Both the position numbers and the translations under genes were made by a program. Below, piece by piece: positions 23,166 to 35,071 of a DNA stretch of 64,000 nt. The DNA lies in the NCBI GenBank assembly GCA_020744425.1, contig JAGMUV010000018.1, positions 124,001 through 188,000 of the forward strand, in the 5' to 3' direction. Below the pieces are notes generated by a model. That model was not told the origin of the DNA. It made no database searches and was given only the letters and a program-made list of their open reading frames with translations. Position 1 is the stretch's first letter; every line of letters starts with the position of its first letter. This stretch comes from Dactylonectria macrodidyma (taxonomy: Eukaryota > Ascomycota > Sordariomycetes > Hypocreales > Nectriaceae).

Positions 23166-23734
23166 CATCAGATTCAGGATCAACACCCGATTGGACGATA
23201 CTCCGTTAAGCCGTTCCCTGCAAACACTGATCGACTAGTTCTGTAGCCGCTCAAGTAAGAAGAGAGATTTCGGCCCACTGTGGCCAAGACTCCCTGTTTA
23301 ACCTGGGGCTCCCATACCGACCCCGCACTCCGGGGGACCCTAGTTTGCATCTGTGAATCGGACCCTAGTTCCCCATTGGCTCTTCTGAAAAGTGGTGACC
23401 GATCATCATTTTAAAACTGCCTCAAAGAGGATGAAGAAGTTCAACTCAATGTCGAGAGACTGGTCGCGCCGGAGCCATTCAACGCGACCTCGTTCTAACA
23501 TCGCCTTCAACGAGCGAGGAGCCTCTACCCCGCATTCTAAATTGGTTACTCTCCGCAACCATTTCCTTTGACGACTTCATATCTGAACCATCATCGTCCC
23601 AAAGGCTCCCGAAATTAACCTTTCTAGGGACAGGACTCGGGCAAGCGAACACCGAGCCAGCTGACTGCGACATCACTCGCATGAATGGAAGACGAGCTTC
23701 TCAAGATGTACACGATGGGACCTGACCAAACATG
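23166..23734. other. intergenic upstream of the GH51 gene
   Basis: No gene supported. This is the upstream regulatory region of the arabinofuranosidase gene. Confidence 0.3.
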
Positions 23735-23742
23735 TATATATA
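23735..23742 (+). promoter_or_regulatory. TATA box of the GH51 gene
   Basis: TATATATA lies about 98 bases before the ATG at 23833. Confidence 0.45.
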
Positions 23743-23832
23743 GACAATAAGTCCGCAAGTCATATCACTTCTATAAACAAGGCATCAAGTAAGAAGATCG
23801 TCCAAAATATCTTTGATTGTCCACTCCAAGTC

Positions 23833-25873
23833 ATGCTTTTTCTTGCAGCAGTCTTACCCCTTATTCAGGCGGTAACGGCCCTCAGCCTTTCCGTCGCCTC
23901 ATCTGGTGGTAATTCATCCAGCCAGTTGTTGTACGGCCTACTGTACGAGGTCAGTTGGCTTGTTTGTAGAGTGGAGTGAAGTTCGGCTGCTAAAGAAAAG
24001 TTTCCAGGACATCTATCATTCCGGAGATGGTGGCCTCTATGGCGAAATGCTTCGGAACCGGGCCTTTCAAGGATCTGGAAGAGGCAGGATTCCAAGCTTT
24101 AACCGAAACACGGATTTCTGGCATCCCGTTGGTGGAGTCAGTCTTTCCATCGATCAATCATCACCTGTTCTCTCATCTAGCCTTCAGTATCATCTTAAAA
24201 TGGATGTTCCAGCAGGCACGAAAGGAACTGTCGGGTTCTACAATGATGGCTTCTGGGGATTTCATGTCGATGCAGCCAAACGTTACATCGCTAGCATGTA
24301 CGTCAGGGGAGATTACAATGGCGAAGTCGAGTGTTACTTCCGAAACAACATCTCTGGCCAAAAGCTGTCATCTTCGAAGATGAGCTTGAACCAGAAGGCA
24401 TCGGATGGCTGGAAACAAACATTCAGCCCAACCTTCACACCCACCGTCACGCCTAGCAATGGAAATAACACTTTCTACTTTACGTTTGACGGAAGCCAGC
24501 TGGCCGGCAAGAGCATATACATCAACCTCTTCAGTCTCTTCAAACAAACATACAACAATCGCATTAACGGCAACCGTGAGGATCTGATGATGAGCCTCGC
24601 ACAGCTGAATACAAAATGGATCCGGCTTCCTGGTGGTAACAACATGGAAGGTTTACGAAACGGTCAGGAGTGGAAATGGAACCAAACCATTGGAGACCTG
24701 AAAACCCGTCCCGGAATGTTGGGAGTTTGGGGAGACATCAACACAGATGGCTTTGGCCTTCTAGAGCAAATGCAGATGGCTCAGGATTTGAACCTCACCG
24801 TCATCCTTGGCGTACACGCAGGGCTATATCTAAACGGAGACGTGGCTTCTCAAAGCCAAATGCAATCCTACGTCGACATGGCAATGAATGAGCTGGAATT
24901 CCTTACTGTAAGTGTTCGCAGCGAAATCAGCATGCTCTCTTACTGACGGTGCCTGTAGGGTGACAAGTCCACCACGAATGGAGCCAAAAGGGCGGCTTTG
25001 GGATACCCGTCTCCATTCAAACTTCAGTGGGTAGAGATTGGCAACGAAGACTACCTGAATAATGGTTATTCATCTTATTATGATTACCGCTTCATGGCTT
25101 TATACGACGCTATTCGGGGAAAATATCCAACGATGAACCTGATTTCTACCATTAACCCATCGCCTTCACCCGATAAAGGTAGCGGAGGCATGATAGATCT
25201 CCACATCTACGACAATGAGAATCATTTTGTTGGACTTTACAACACATTCGACCAAGCGAGCCGAGATTACCCAGTCTTCGTGGCTGAATACGCTGTCATC
25301 CGAGCCGGCACAGGCACCGGAGCCGAAATTGGAGCCCAAACATTTGGAATGGCATGCGCTGAGGCCATTTTCTTGCTCGGATGTGAACGAAACTCCGATA
25401 TTATCGTCGGTTCGGCTTATGGTGCTCTTATCAAGCACTATGACGAAGAACCCAATACCGTTGCCGTCGTCAAGCACACTGCTACCGAAGTGTTGCACAC
25501 CATGAGTTTCTACGTTCAGAAGCTTTTCGCTGACTACATGGGCACCCAAACGCTTCCTGTGACAGCCACAAACGGTGGCGTCGGGCCGATTTATTGGTCT
25601 GCCACCAAGGGCAGTCAAGGCACGATCCTCAAGCTGGTCAATTACAACGGCCAAACGGGCAACGATGCCGCCGTTAAAGTGACCTTTAAAGGATCGAGCG
25701 CCACCACGGCAAAGCTTACATTTCTCTCTGCGCCCAGCTCTACCAGTGTCAATAATCTACCCTCTATGGGCGGGGAGGCCAGCCAAATCACTGTCCAGAC
25801 AATTACTGCGCAGAACGGCCAATTCTCAGTGGCTTTTACCAAGCCTTACCAAATTGCCATCTTGACTGTTTGA
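23833..25873 (+). CDS. secreted alpha-L-arabinofuranosidase, GH51
   Basis: Three exons (23833-23949, 24008-24907, 24959-25873) join in phase to 643 residues, close to the ~630 usual for fungal AbfA-type enzymes. The signal peptide is MLFLAAVLPLIQAVTA. The N-terminal module reads LLYGLLYEDIYHSGDGGLYG, then a carbohydrate-binding-like region (residues about 70-230). The catalytic TIM barrel contains WIRLPGGNNMEG, the acid/base motif WVEIGNEDYL and the nucleophile motif VFVAEYA; both glutamates are present. A C-terminal beta domain ends AFTKPYQIAILTV. It hydrolyses terminal arabinofuranosyl residues of arabinan and arabinoxylan outside the cell. It forms a functional pair with the GDSL esterase upstream. 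No CreA or XlnR site was searched exhaustively. Confidence 0.93.
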
Positions 25874-27275
25874 GTAGCAGGATGTTGCAGCTAGGCTTTC
25901 ATTATATCTTTTGTATCGTCAGCATCCCACGGCCAGATAGCTGACGTGGCGTGGACTCAAATGTAGCCTGAACGTGCAAATTCAAACAAGCCCTCATCAA
26001 AGCCGAAATGCCGTAGGATATCTCGGACTCTCGAAGAGAAAATCCCTGCTTGGGAAAGGGTACTATGTAATATAACGGATTCGGACATGACATCATTTAT
26101 GTGGAGGAGAAATGTTCTACGAATTGGATGAGGTAGGGTTCGCAAAGACTTAAAGTGATAAAGAAAGGTAAATATTTAGGCTAGGAGAAAATACCTCACC
26201 ATAAATCATCAGCTACTACATTCATACTCGTCCGCAGGCCTATCTTAATTCACCTGCATGATTCGGATCACTTCGGAGAGTACACCTTGCTTTGCGGGGC
26301 TAGCACCTATCCAACTTAGAATGTCTCCTCGACGTCGGTTGTTACCAGACTAAGTATAGCCATGGCCTGTTCAATTTCTTTGTCAGGATGTTTCAGTGCT
26401 GACGCAGCGTCAACATCTCATCTCTTGAAGAGCCTGCCTGTTTGTTTTTGTGCTGACATCAGAGATAACCGTGAAGGCGAAAAACATAAAAGTAGTCAAA
26501 CCTTGATGCTTCTTAAAGCAATTCCTTTCAACTGGGCAAAGATAAAGTTTAAACGCTACCTTAACATTAGGTCCTGAGTCCACGAGATTATCATGTTCTT
26601 ATATCAGGAGGACTTACCTCACTAGGAGCGAGAATCGAGAGTGCAAATCTCGGTGGAAAGGTTTCAACAAGACAAGTTCATGAGATATATCTAAGGCGAT
26701 TAAAGAGAGGGGAAGATGACTTTGGCCGCAGCCCGAGCCAGGAGAGTGTTGTTATGATTGAATGCATGAGAGGAAATGCTAGTTCAGGATGGCATTAATA
26801 AGCGTAACACGCCAATACCGAAAGCGCCGGCTGTGAGGGTAAAATTCCACCAACTCTGTCAATGGCTAAAGGGACCATAGTGTTCTTGATCATACTCATT
26901 GTTCCATTTTTCGATTATTGTCATGAATCATCGGAGCCTGATATGTGCTTATCCCTGGAAGTTATAAGTATTTAGCCATTATAATCGAGGGCTTCATAGG
27001 GAAAGCTAGTATTGTGCGATTATTTTCCATCTCATGAAGCAACATACCATGCCTTCTAGATAGCTGGCTGAAATCTTGCATCCCACAGCCCAGAAGAAGG
27101 CGATGTGTCCAGTAGGGATTGGCCAAATTTCACGCAGTGCGGGGATAACTTCTCCTTGATTAGATATCACCATGTGATGTAACGAGTTTCGGCATTGGTC
27201 TCAAGTAACAATCTGGCATAGTAGGAACACAAATCTTGAAATCAATCCCCATCTAAAGGACTCCCATATCGCTTA
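25874..27275. other. gene-free stretch
   Basis: About 1.4 kb with no frame above background, no repeat shared with the rest of the window that I could see, and no RNA gene. It contains the 3' flanks of two convergent genes. Confidence 0.3.
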
Positions 27276-27765
27276 CTAACAGGCAAGCTGGCCATCCCGG
27301 TTGTTCCAGAACTTCTCTGTATACAAATGAGCATTCCCTTCAAGTAGTTCAATCGGTTAAACTTACGGATATTGGCCCAATACGGGTTGCCAGGTCCAGG
27401 GCAGTTGCAAGTGAGTTGGTAAACGAAGTCACCACTACCCTCGTCGAGGAGACGGAGAGCCAGCAGTCGGAGCAGTCAATGCTCAGGTTGCCTCCATCTT
27501 GCTTCTGAAAAAGGCATCAGCATACCGTAATCGGTCGGGCTACAAATAAACGTACCACAATGTTGGTCTCAGTGGTAGACCAGGCTAAGCATGTCTTGAG
27601 ATCAATTGATGTGTCGAGATAGTCCCCAGCAATGTCCTTGCACTTGGCCTTGAGAGTGAAGCCGTCGAGCTCCTCATCTTTGCAGGTGTAGGCCCAGTTG
27701 CCATCGGCCAGCTCGGCAGTGGTTGCCAGGGATACCAGGGCGGAGATAGCGACGAGGAATTTCAT
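27276..27765 (-). CDS. CVNH (cyanovirin-N) domain secreted protein, apparent frameshift
   Basis: Exon 1 (27765-27556) encodes a signal peptide (MKFLVAISALVSLATTAELA) and the first CVNH repeat (ELDGFTLKAKCKD, DLKTCLAWS). Exon 2 (27504-27367) begins GGNLSIDCSDCW, which fits the start of the second CVNH repeat. The best continuation, GSGDFVYQLTCNCPGPG, lies in another frame, and only that frame joins exon 3 (27316-27276, WNNRDGQLACY and stop). Exon 2 has 138 bases where 3n+1 is needed. So one base appears missing between about 27460 and 27453. A longer first intron ending GACGAG (near 27440) would restore the frame at the cost of the second-repeat start. CVNH proteins are small mannose-binding lectin-like folds, here extracellular. 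Confidence 0.6.
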
Positions 27766-27874
27766 GGTGGATGATATTGAGGCGAAAAGTGGAGGTGATG
27801 GAGGATGAGATGGTTGTCTGGATGTTGTGAAGAAGAAACGTATTCGCTACTTACTGGTGGCGGGTGATGTGGAC

Positions 27875-27880
27875 TTTATA
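27875..27880 (-). promoter_or_regulatory. TATA box of the CVNH gene
   Basis: TATAAA on the minus strand, about 110 bases upstream of the start at 27765. Confidence 0.4.
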
Positions 27881-28449
27881 TTACCGCACCATCAAAATCA
27901 ACGTTTTTGAAGACATATGGTCAATTGGTTACGGAGGCGGTAGGAGTTGAAGGATGAACTACCCTAAGTGTTTAAAATTACATAGAAGTCTTGATGTGGA
28001 GAAAGAGCAAACTCCTCTCCCGTGTTCAAATCGGTTTTTGGACAAATACGCGGTCGACGTCATTGAAGGTCCAATCACGCTCTGTCGCTTAGGTTCCCAC
28101 AAACTAATGGAGAGGGCCCAGCGCCTGAGCTGTGCTCTCAATCCTGCCTGTGCTCCCATTCCTGCATCTCATGTTGACTGTTCCGTCTTCACAGCGCATG
28201 GTTTCTAACATTCTCTAGAAATAGTTCACTAGTCAGCCAGGGTATTGCACTAATGTGAATTCGCTGTAATCAAAATGGTCCAGCATGCTCCAGACCCGTG
28301 TTCTTTCACTCGCTTTTCTGGAACCTAGTTTTTTCGGTATGGCCATTCATTGAATGGCATGAGTTAGGTGATAACTCGGTCTACAAGATATCTTTGTATG
28401 CAATCAAATGTCCTGCTATTTCTCTACTAAAATTGCCGTCTCTGTTACC
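27881..28449. other. intergenic
   Basis: Frames here (27954-28208 on both strands) have no recognisable content. Confidence 0.3.
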
Positions 28450-29997
28450 CTAGATAGGCTCTAAGGTCGACCTGGTGCCATCATAGCGTTTTAGCAAACA
28501 CGTTATCGTATTAGGACAGATTCCACTGTGGCAGTCGCCAATGTCCAAATTAATCACACCCGATGGCCCACACCAGTCCGGAACGCGTGTCGTGAAGGTC
28601 CAGACAAGACTTCGACCCACAAATAGATCTTTTTCACGTATCCACGCCTCCAGCTCTGTCTTCTTAGCCCTGTGCAAGCTGAAGTCTAGCGAGCCACAAC
28701 ACCTATCGGTCCAGTCGTAGAAGTTTTCATCACGGGCAAGATGTATTTCAAAAAGAATCAAGGCGTGATGATTGCTGACTGCTCGAAGAGTGTGCTTTAG
28801 GACAAGGTTGGGGGCGAGGTCTCCACCATACCGATCAGAGCCGAGATCAATGCGTATATGAAGTTCTCTCAGTGAAGGGAACTCCTGCAACACCTTCAGC
28901 TCTCCTTTCTTTCGCAGCCACCGCTCATGGTTTTCGAATATGCGCACGCGAGAGATGGATTCAAGGTTGGTTGCTTTGAGAGGCGAACTGTCAGAGCGAG
29001 GCGAAAGTCGTTTTCCTGACCTGGTGAAGACGGTTCGCCACAAAAATTGCCGTCTAAAGACGTTCTCCGAGTACAGTAGTGAGGTCCCTTCACGATTGAT
29101 TTGACGGCATGTAGCAAGGATCTGGGGATGGAGGTTGTAGGGTGTGCCGTGGCTCGTTGCGCCAAATACGCGAAAGCCACCAGGTTCAGGACAGAGGGAC
29201 GGCAAGCCATGCGTGATGAGAAGATGGCGATAGATGAGCAACCGAACCTCGACAGGAAGTTTCAAGAATAAGGTAGGAGACTTCGGATCGTTTGCATCGT
29301 CATTCTGGACCCTGTTAGCCACAGTCTGATGGTCATCCGCTGAGAGCACACTGACCTGAGGTTTTCGGATTGCAACACGGTTGTTCAGTATCACTAGACG
29401 CCGCTGGTTCCGGTAGCTCCGAGAGTAATTCGTGTATGCGTCCCTGCTCGGTTTCTCTGGAAACTCTTCAGACGAGGACCGGAACACGTCTAGCTGGATC
29501 TCATCTAGGTCCGAAGGAGCCCATTCTGAGTCGCCAGGGGCAAGTAAACAAGTGGCACGCCTCTTAGGCTCGGCCAAGCCCAGGAATCCATTTTGAGACG
29601 TGAGAAAGCACTGTGACATTGTTGATGATTGTGATGTTGAGGTGTGACTGATGTGCATCATGAGATCTTGGGAGCGTCTCCAGGCAGAAGCCGGCACCGG
29701 AACAGCTGATACCCCGCTAACCGAGATCGACTCTCTCGGGTCCTGGCCAATTGAAAGATTCCGGCTAAGAATAAGCAAAGACATGCGGCTGCCGACAAGA
29801 TTGCAGCCCCAGAATTGCCTTAGATACAGATCAAGGGATGCAAGGGATCCAATGATTTCTTTGCTGTAGCATGTGCCTAAGATAGTACCTTCCTCGCCGT
29901 GGTTGGCGCGGAGTGAGCCCCAGCGCACGCAGGTGGAGAGGGTAGTGGTGCCGCCACATATTATTTCCGCTGAGCACTTACAGGTCTCACATTCCAT
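28450..29997 (-). CDS. 2EXR-domain fungal protein
   Basis: An uninterrupted frame of 515 codons. The recognisable part starts near residue 235 with LFLKLPVEVRLLIYRHLL, the hallmark of the fungal 2EXR (F-box-like) domain. Typical followers come next: HPQILATCRQINREGTSLLY, then a Trp-rich section. The C-terminal portion (ELEAWIREKDLFVGRSLVW) is shared by this loosely defined class. The class has no known enzymatic activity; some members may bind Skp1. The first ~125 residues look different in composition, and Met127 (at 29619) in MSQCFLTSQNGFLGLAE is a plausible true start. Function unknown. Confidence 0.6.
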   Translation of the reverse strand: MECETCKCSAEIICGGTTTLSTCVRWGSLRANHGEEGTILGTCYSKEIIGSLASLDLYLRQFWGCNLVGSRMSLLILSRNLSIGQDPRESISVSGVSAVPVPASAWRRSQDLMMHISHTSTSQSSTMSQCFLTSQNGFLGLAEPKRRATCLLAPGDSEWAPSDLDEIQLDVFRSSSEEFPEKPSRDAYTNYSRSYRNQRRLVILNNRVAIRKPQVSVLSADDHQTVANRVQNDDANDPKSPTLFLKLPVEVRLLIYRHLLITHGLPSLCPEPGGFRVFGATSHGTPYNLHPQILATCRQINREGTSLLYSENVFRRQFLWRTVFTRSGKRLSPRSDSSPLKATNLESISRVRIFENHERWLRKKGELKVLQEFPSLRELHIRIDLGSDRYGGDLAPNLVLKHTLRAVSNHHALILFEIHLARDENFYDWTDRCCGSLDFSLHRAKKTELEAWIREKDLFVGRSLVWTFTTRVPDWCGPSGVINLDIGDCHSGICPNTITCLLKRYDGTRSTLEPI

Positions 29998-30480
29998 TTG
30001 ACCTTTTTCGCAATTTCCCGGGCAATTTCTGTCTTATTTTTCTTGGCAACATAGCTAGCATTGTAGCTAGGGTTGACTGACAGTACTACGCCGCATAAGG
30101 ACTACAGTCTTAACACGAGATAGCGCAGAATCCGAGCGTCTCAGCATTAACAATGAGCACTCCCGCTTCGACTCGTCCAGTGCTCAGTGCAACTTACCCC
30201 CAATCAATCTAGTTTACACGTGACTACAAGAATAACCAGCCGCAAGGCCGTGAGAAGAATCATCCTCGCCTCAAACCGCCTCTTGAACGGCTTCAGAGCG
30301 TGTATCCCTCTCCAGTTACCAGTTAACAATTAATATAATCAAAATTCCTTGTATACTCGCTGATATGCCCGTTACATAATGATCAAGGCGGTTCTGTAAC
30401 CCCTCTTACTTTTCGTTCTTGCTAGTGAAAGAACCGACGTGGTCCAACAAGCGTTCCTCGTTAGCTTTTCAATCTCATTC
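29998..30480. other. intergenic
   Basis: No gene supported; 5' flank of the 2EXR gene and 3' flank of the aquaporin gene. Confidence 0.3.
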
Positions 30481-31430
30481 TCACACCTCGTATGGCGCAT
30501 CCTGCCCAGGGTTTGCCTCTTCGTAGTGCATACGCTTTACTAGTCGGTAATACAGGGCAGCCAAGACACCACCAAGCGCTGGCCCAATCCAGTAGATCCA
30601 GTGGTAACCGGGGAAATTGGCGCCAGTGGCAGCACAACCGAAGCTGCGGACGGGGTTTAAGGAGCCGCCGGTGACCAAGACGCCTGTGTTAGGGTTAAAT
30701 TAGTTAACTGCAAGTCTCGAGACATAAAGGTTTGGTGCGTGAATGAGACTTGACTAACCTGGGATCAAAGCGACAAACACAGTTAGCCCAATGCCAATGG
30801 GTGCGAGGAATGTGTCCCGCGATTTCTCCACGGCTAACATCAACACCACAAAGACCAGCTGAGCCGTAAAGAACATCTCGAGGAACACGCCTCGCGCAAT
30901 CGAAGTATCGGGCCCAAGGGTCGTGTTCGCCTGAGCCACCGATCCGGGGAACATGGCATCGACAAGTCCGCCCGCAACCAATGATCCCAGGAGTTGCGCT
31001 GGGAAGAGGAACGCGGCTCGAAGCCACGGGAGCTGACCAGCCACACACAAGCCGAGTGTTACCTGAATCATAAGCAGTGAGCACAAGTTTGGCGTATCGC
31101 GGAAACAAGGAGGCGTACTGCAGGGTTGAAAAGGCCGCCCGAGATCCGGTAAAACGCCCAAACGTTGACGAGCAGCGCAAAACCATACGACATGGCGATC
31201 CAAACTGCGGTGCTGTTGGCTAACCCCCCGTTTGCTGCAGAAAACGGCTGCTGCTGTACCGCCATCAAGTTGCCGGCATATCCAAAGTACAGAAAGAAGA
31301 AAGTTCCGACGAACTCTCCTGATGCAGCGACGAGATGTGTGCCGATCGTGCTGAGATGTTGTTGATGATGGCCCTGATGATGGCCCGGGGTCTGATGCCC
31401 GTTCCCGTTCACTTCATTTGGAGGAGCCAT
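30481..31430 (-). CDS. aquaporin-like MIP channel
   Basis: Three exons (31430-31119, 31062-30759, 30683-30481) give 272 residues, normal for an orthodox aquaporin. The N-terminus is His/Gln/Gly-rich and cytosolic. Six membrane segments are visible (FVGTFFFLYFGYAG, WIAMSYGFALLVNVW, AAFLFPAQLLGSLVAGGLVD, FLEMFFTAQLVFVVLML, APIGIGLTVFVALIP, WIYWIGPALGGVLAALYY). The first pore box is GLFNPAV. The second reads GGSLNPVRSFG, so the canonical NPA is NPV. The C-terminus NPGQDAPYEV resembles other fungal members. It should conduct water or small neutral solutes in the plasma membrane. The Arg of the selectivity filter follows the NPV box and is kept. Confidence 0.87.
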
Positions 31431-32695
31431 TGTAGAGTCCGGCGAGTTGCAAGGGTATCCCCGAAGAGAGGATGCAGGGGGCAGAACCTCTGCTTAAAGT
31501 AAATAAAAGCAAAACGTTACGCGTCCATGAGCACAACACCTCATCACATCCCTACGAATCCATAGGGTAAAAAAATGTAAGACAATACGCCGTTTTCTAG
31601 TGGCTATGATGTATGTGGCTCGGGCTATGACGCAGACGAAGACGCTCTGGGAAATTTCAGTAGTAGTTCATTGTGCTAGGAATTCTGGAAAGGTATACCT
31701 GTCAGCCTCCGCTTTTATAATGACATGAGCTGTGCGCTTTCGACGTACGCCAAGTGCGTTAGAGGCGGCAATAAAACAATTCCTCTGTCTCCTAAGGCAA
31801 GGCTTCTCCACAATCAAATATCTCAGCCCATGTACTGATCGGCATCGGCACCATCTAGCGCCTCGGCAACTACTTGTGTGCCCCCAAGGATTTCTCATCC
31901 CTAAGTCTCATCGCGGAGAAAATTGGTAATCTCCTTCTAGCATGAGTAGTCCGTTGTACGCCAGTTCCCACCCTCAGCCCCGCCAATACACCCAAAGAAT
32001 CGAAGCGCTCAGCTAAGATTTATCATCAACAAAGTGAACAAACGAAGACCATAATCACCGCCATGAGATGGCATCCAAAAGGCTGGAGCTGTACAGCCTC
32101 AGCATGCCCCACGAATTGATGAGATATGGCCTGATCTGGAATACAATATCACAGGCCCAGAATAAAGTATCCTTCAATAGAGTGGCGTTGCCACACCTTG
32201 TCCCATTGCCATCTATCCTTATAGAACACGGCCGGGGTATGGATGATGTGAAGAAATTTATTCAGTGCAAGCTTCCAAGTGATAAATGCGATAAACTAGG
32301 TACGAGGAGTCCCCCGCTTTTGGTGCCAATAGTAAGCTTTTACATGCCGTAACTATCCTTAGGGCCTGAGCTCCAAAAGGGACAACGGAGACACAAGATT
32401 TAGTTCCCACAAATGCTGCGTTTCGTTCCAACAGCCTAGCAGGGCCAACCAATCGACATGGTGACTCAAATGAGAAACTACGCTGGTAAACTGCATACAG
32501 ACATTTAATATACACGTACATGACAGCAAAGTAAGCTACAGCCCTGACTTCATCTTACTCGTGAACACACCACAGCACGTCTGACTTGATCAGCTCCCCA
32601 GATTCGAACTGCGCCTTGGAGCCCATGTCATCACTTGTCTGGCCACGCAGGGGAGCTCTGGTTGGAATTTCCACCGTAAACTGTCATCACTCTGT
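31431..32695. other. gene-free stretch
   Basis: About 1.26 kb. Frames at 31668-31929 and 32068-32521 have no recognisable domains. It holds the aquaporin promoter. Confidence 0.3.
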
Positions 32696-34236
32696 TCACT
32701 TCCGTACCTTTGAGCCACCGCCAAGCACAAGAACCTCGCTGAGAGCTTTGCAAGTTTTCAACAGCTGCTGATCGCAAAATCTGGGGCCAACAAAAGATAG
32801 GCCAACAGGCATGCCGTGAGTCCCAACAAATTCCGGAACGTTAATTACAGGCATATGAAACCCCTGGTCTAAGTTAGCGAGAAAACCGCTGCAATATAAA
32901 CGAGAAAGAGCTTGCAGTCCACATCGTATTAAAACTTGCACTACCCATGTCGTGCAACCCTATTGGAGCTTCATCGACAGCGCTGGGCGTGAGGATCACA
33001 GTGTAATTCGTAGCTAGCTTATTCATTATATGGCGCATGCCAGCGTACCTGTCGAAATCTTCGATCCATTCACTGCGGGTACAGTTAGAGGTGTTTTCAA
33101 CAATTTCGCGAATTTCTGTCGCTAGGTTCGCTTTGCCTAAGCGATATTCTCTAAGAAAAGACGCCTGGACTTCGCCATAGGTGATTGCTTTTTGGATCCG
33201 CATCAGAGAATCGGCATTGGCGAGTTCGGGTGGAAAGCAGACATCCCCCGCATTGATGCCGTTATCTCTAAGGATCTTAACAGCCTCTGACATTGCAGAT
33301 ATTGTACCAGGACCTGCCAAGGACCACATTGGAGTCTTCATCAGGGTAACCGAAACTTCTTCAAGCGGAATATTATATGGGGCCCCATCATCAAGCAGGC
33401 CAAATATGCCTGCAAGGAGCTGTAGATCTTCAATGCTGCGAGCAAAGAAGCCGAATGTGTCAAATGTAGGAGCAATAGATTTGCAGCCTTCAGGTGAAAT
33501 AGCGTTGAAGGTTGGTTTCATAGCAAAGACCGCAGTGAAAGATGCTGGGCGAACGATGCTACCACCAGTCTGCGTTCCGAGAGCGAGGGGTATTTACATG
33601 TCGGCTACAGCTGCTGCGGATCCACACGAAGAGCCACCTGGGGTGCGATTTGGATCGTGGGGATTAGTTGTTTTAGGTCCGGCATTGGTGAGTGTAAACC
33701 CAGTCGTAGTTGTCTTGCCTGGAAAGCAAGTTAGACCAACTTCCAAAGAAGGAAGAGATCATTAGCGGCGGACGAACCAAAGATCAAAGCTCCAGCAGCT
33801 CGTAGAATTGCAACTGCAGATGCATCAGAGCTTGGTCCATGCCCTTGATATATGAGAGAGCCGTACTGAGTGGGCATGTCTTGTTTGTGTGAGCTACGTC
33901 GTCGAATGCCTCCGCTGCACTGTACCTTTAGTATTCATAACATCCTTTACTCCTATAGCTAATCCGTGTAACGGCCCCCTCTGGTTTTTGGGAATGTTGT
34001 CTAACCCTCGTGCTTGGCTTAGTACGAAAGAGGGATCTGATGTAGGCTTAGCACATTTTTACGAGACTATTAGAAGAGAAGTAGAACTAATCAAGGAACG
34101 CCCATGCTTTGACTATGCTATCACGCTTATGAATTCTGTCCAAGAGAGAGCAGGCAAACGATTCCACGGTGATGACGTCTGCCTTGAATAGCTCAAGTAC
34201 CTGGGCTGCTGTCAGTTTATATGGAGATGATATCAT
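32696..34236 (-). pseudogene. amidase-signature enzyme, interrupted
   Basis: The order of motifs is that of fungal amidase/GatA-like hydrolases. They are a start-like MISSPYKLTAAQVLELFKAD (from 34236), VESFACSLLDRIHKRDSIVK, GPLHGLAIGVKDVMNTK, MPTQYGSLIYQGHGPSSDAS, and the Gly/Ser-rich signature GGSSCGSAAAVADM with its nucleophile serine. LALGTQTGGSIVRPASF, GFFARSIEDLQLLAG and a C-terminal MPVINVPEF...GMPVGLSFVG follow. Several short introns can be placed. In-frame TAG (about 34070) and TAA (about 33595, directly after AAAVADM, where Gln or a similar residue is expected) break it. The second fits CAA-to-TAA. Catalytic Lys and Ser residues are still encoded. It is unlikely to make a full-length enzyme. 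Confidence 0.72.
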
Positions 34237-35071
34237 GGTTGGTGATATCGAGGTCTGGAGCGCTAGGAGTAATATAAATGGGATTGATATGCATCAATTC
34301 TGGCATTCAATGGAGAAAAGGTATGATCCCATCCCCTATCACATTCTGCACGCGTTCAAGATCAACAAAGAGAGGAGAGAAGGTAGAAGAATCAAGGGGA
34401 CATGGCGGGGTATAAGGTGGAGGCGAGGGGCGAGATAAATTCCACCTGGAGCCTTTGATGGATGCGCTTATGAGTCAGCTCTCTGCAGACAAAGGCCATG
34501 CAAGTACCATTGGTAATGCCCATGTGTCTGATTTTCGCAGGTATCAATTAAGTCTCAGTAGGATGCGTATGTTGTGTCGTTAGCGAGAACAGTGCTTTTT
34601 TGCCCTGGGTAGCGACGAACTAACACAACTTATGCAACGTACGGAACAGTTACCTATTTGTTACGAAGTTTGTATATGGGCTTAGGAGATACTTGCATCT
34701 CACACGACTCCATTCCAGCTGGGATTACGCATGCTCCGAGCAATAAGTTCTTGTATGTTGACACGCAATACGTGGAGAGTTCTCCTATGGGTGGTCCTAG
34801 AATAGGCAGCAGTTTTTCCACATCAGACAATTCGGATTCTGCCACTTGTCAGCATGGAGTAATATGGGTCTCTGCATCTCACTAGCACAATATTTCATTG
34901 CCGCAAGTATGTCGTCAGGCTCAGCCACCTTCAATGAGTCATCAGAGGTCAGCACTAGCATTTCCCAGCCATCGCCAGCGAGAGTGGTTTTCTACACATC
35001 TACCAAATCGATCTTTCCACTACCAATCTGTCCTTTGACATCAAAGCGCAACTCCATTAACAATTCTCATC
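34237..35071. other. intergenic
   Basis: No supported gene; upstream region of the F-box gene. Confidence 0.3.
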
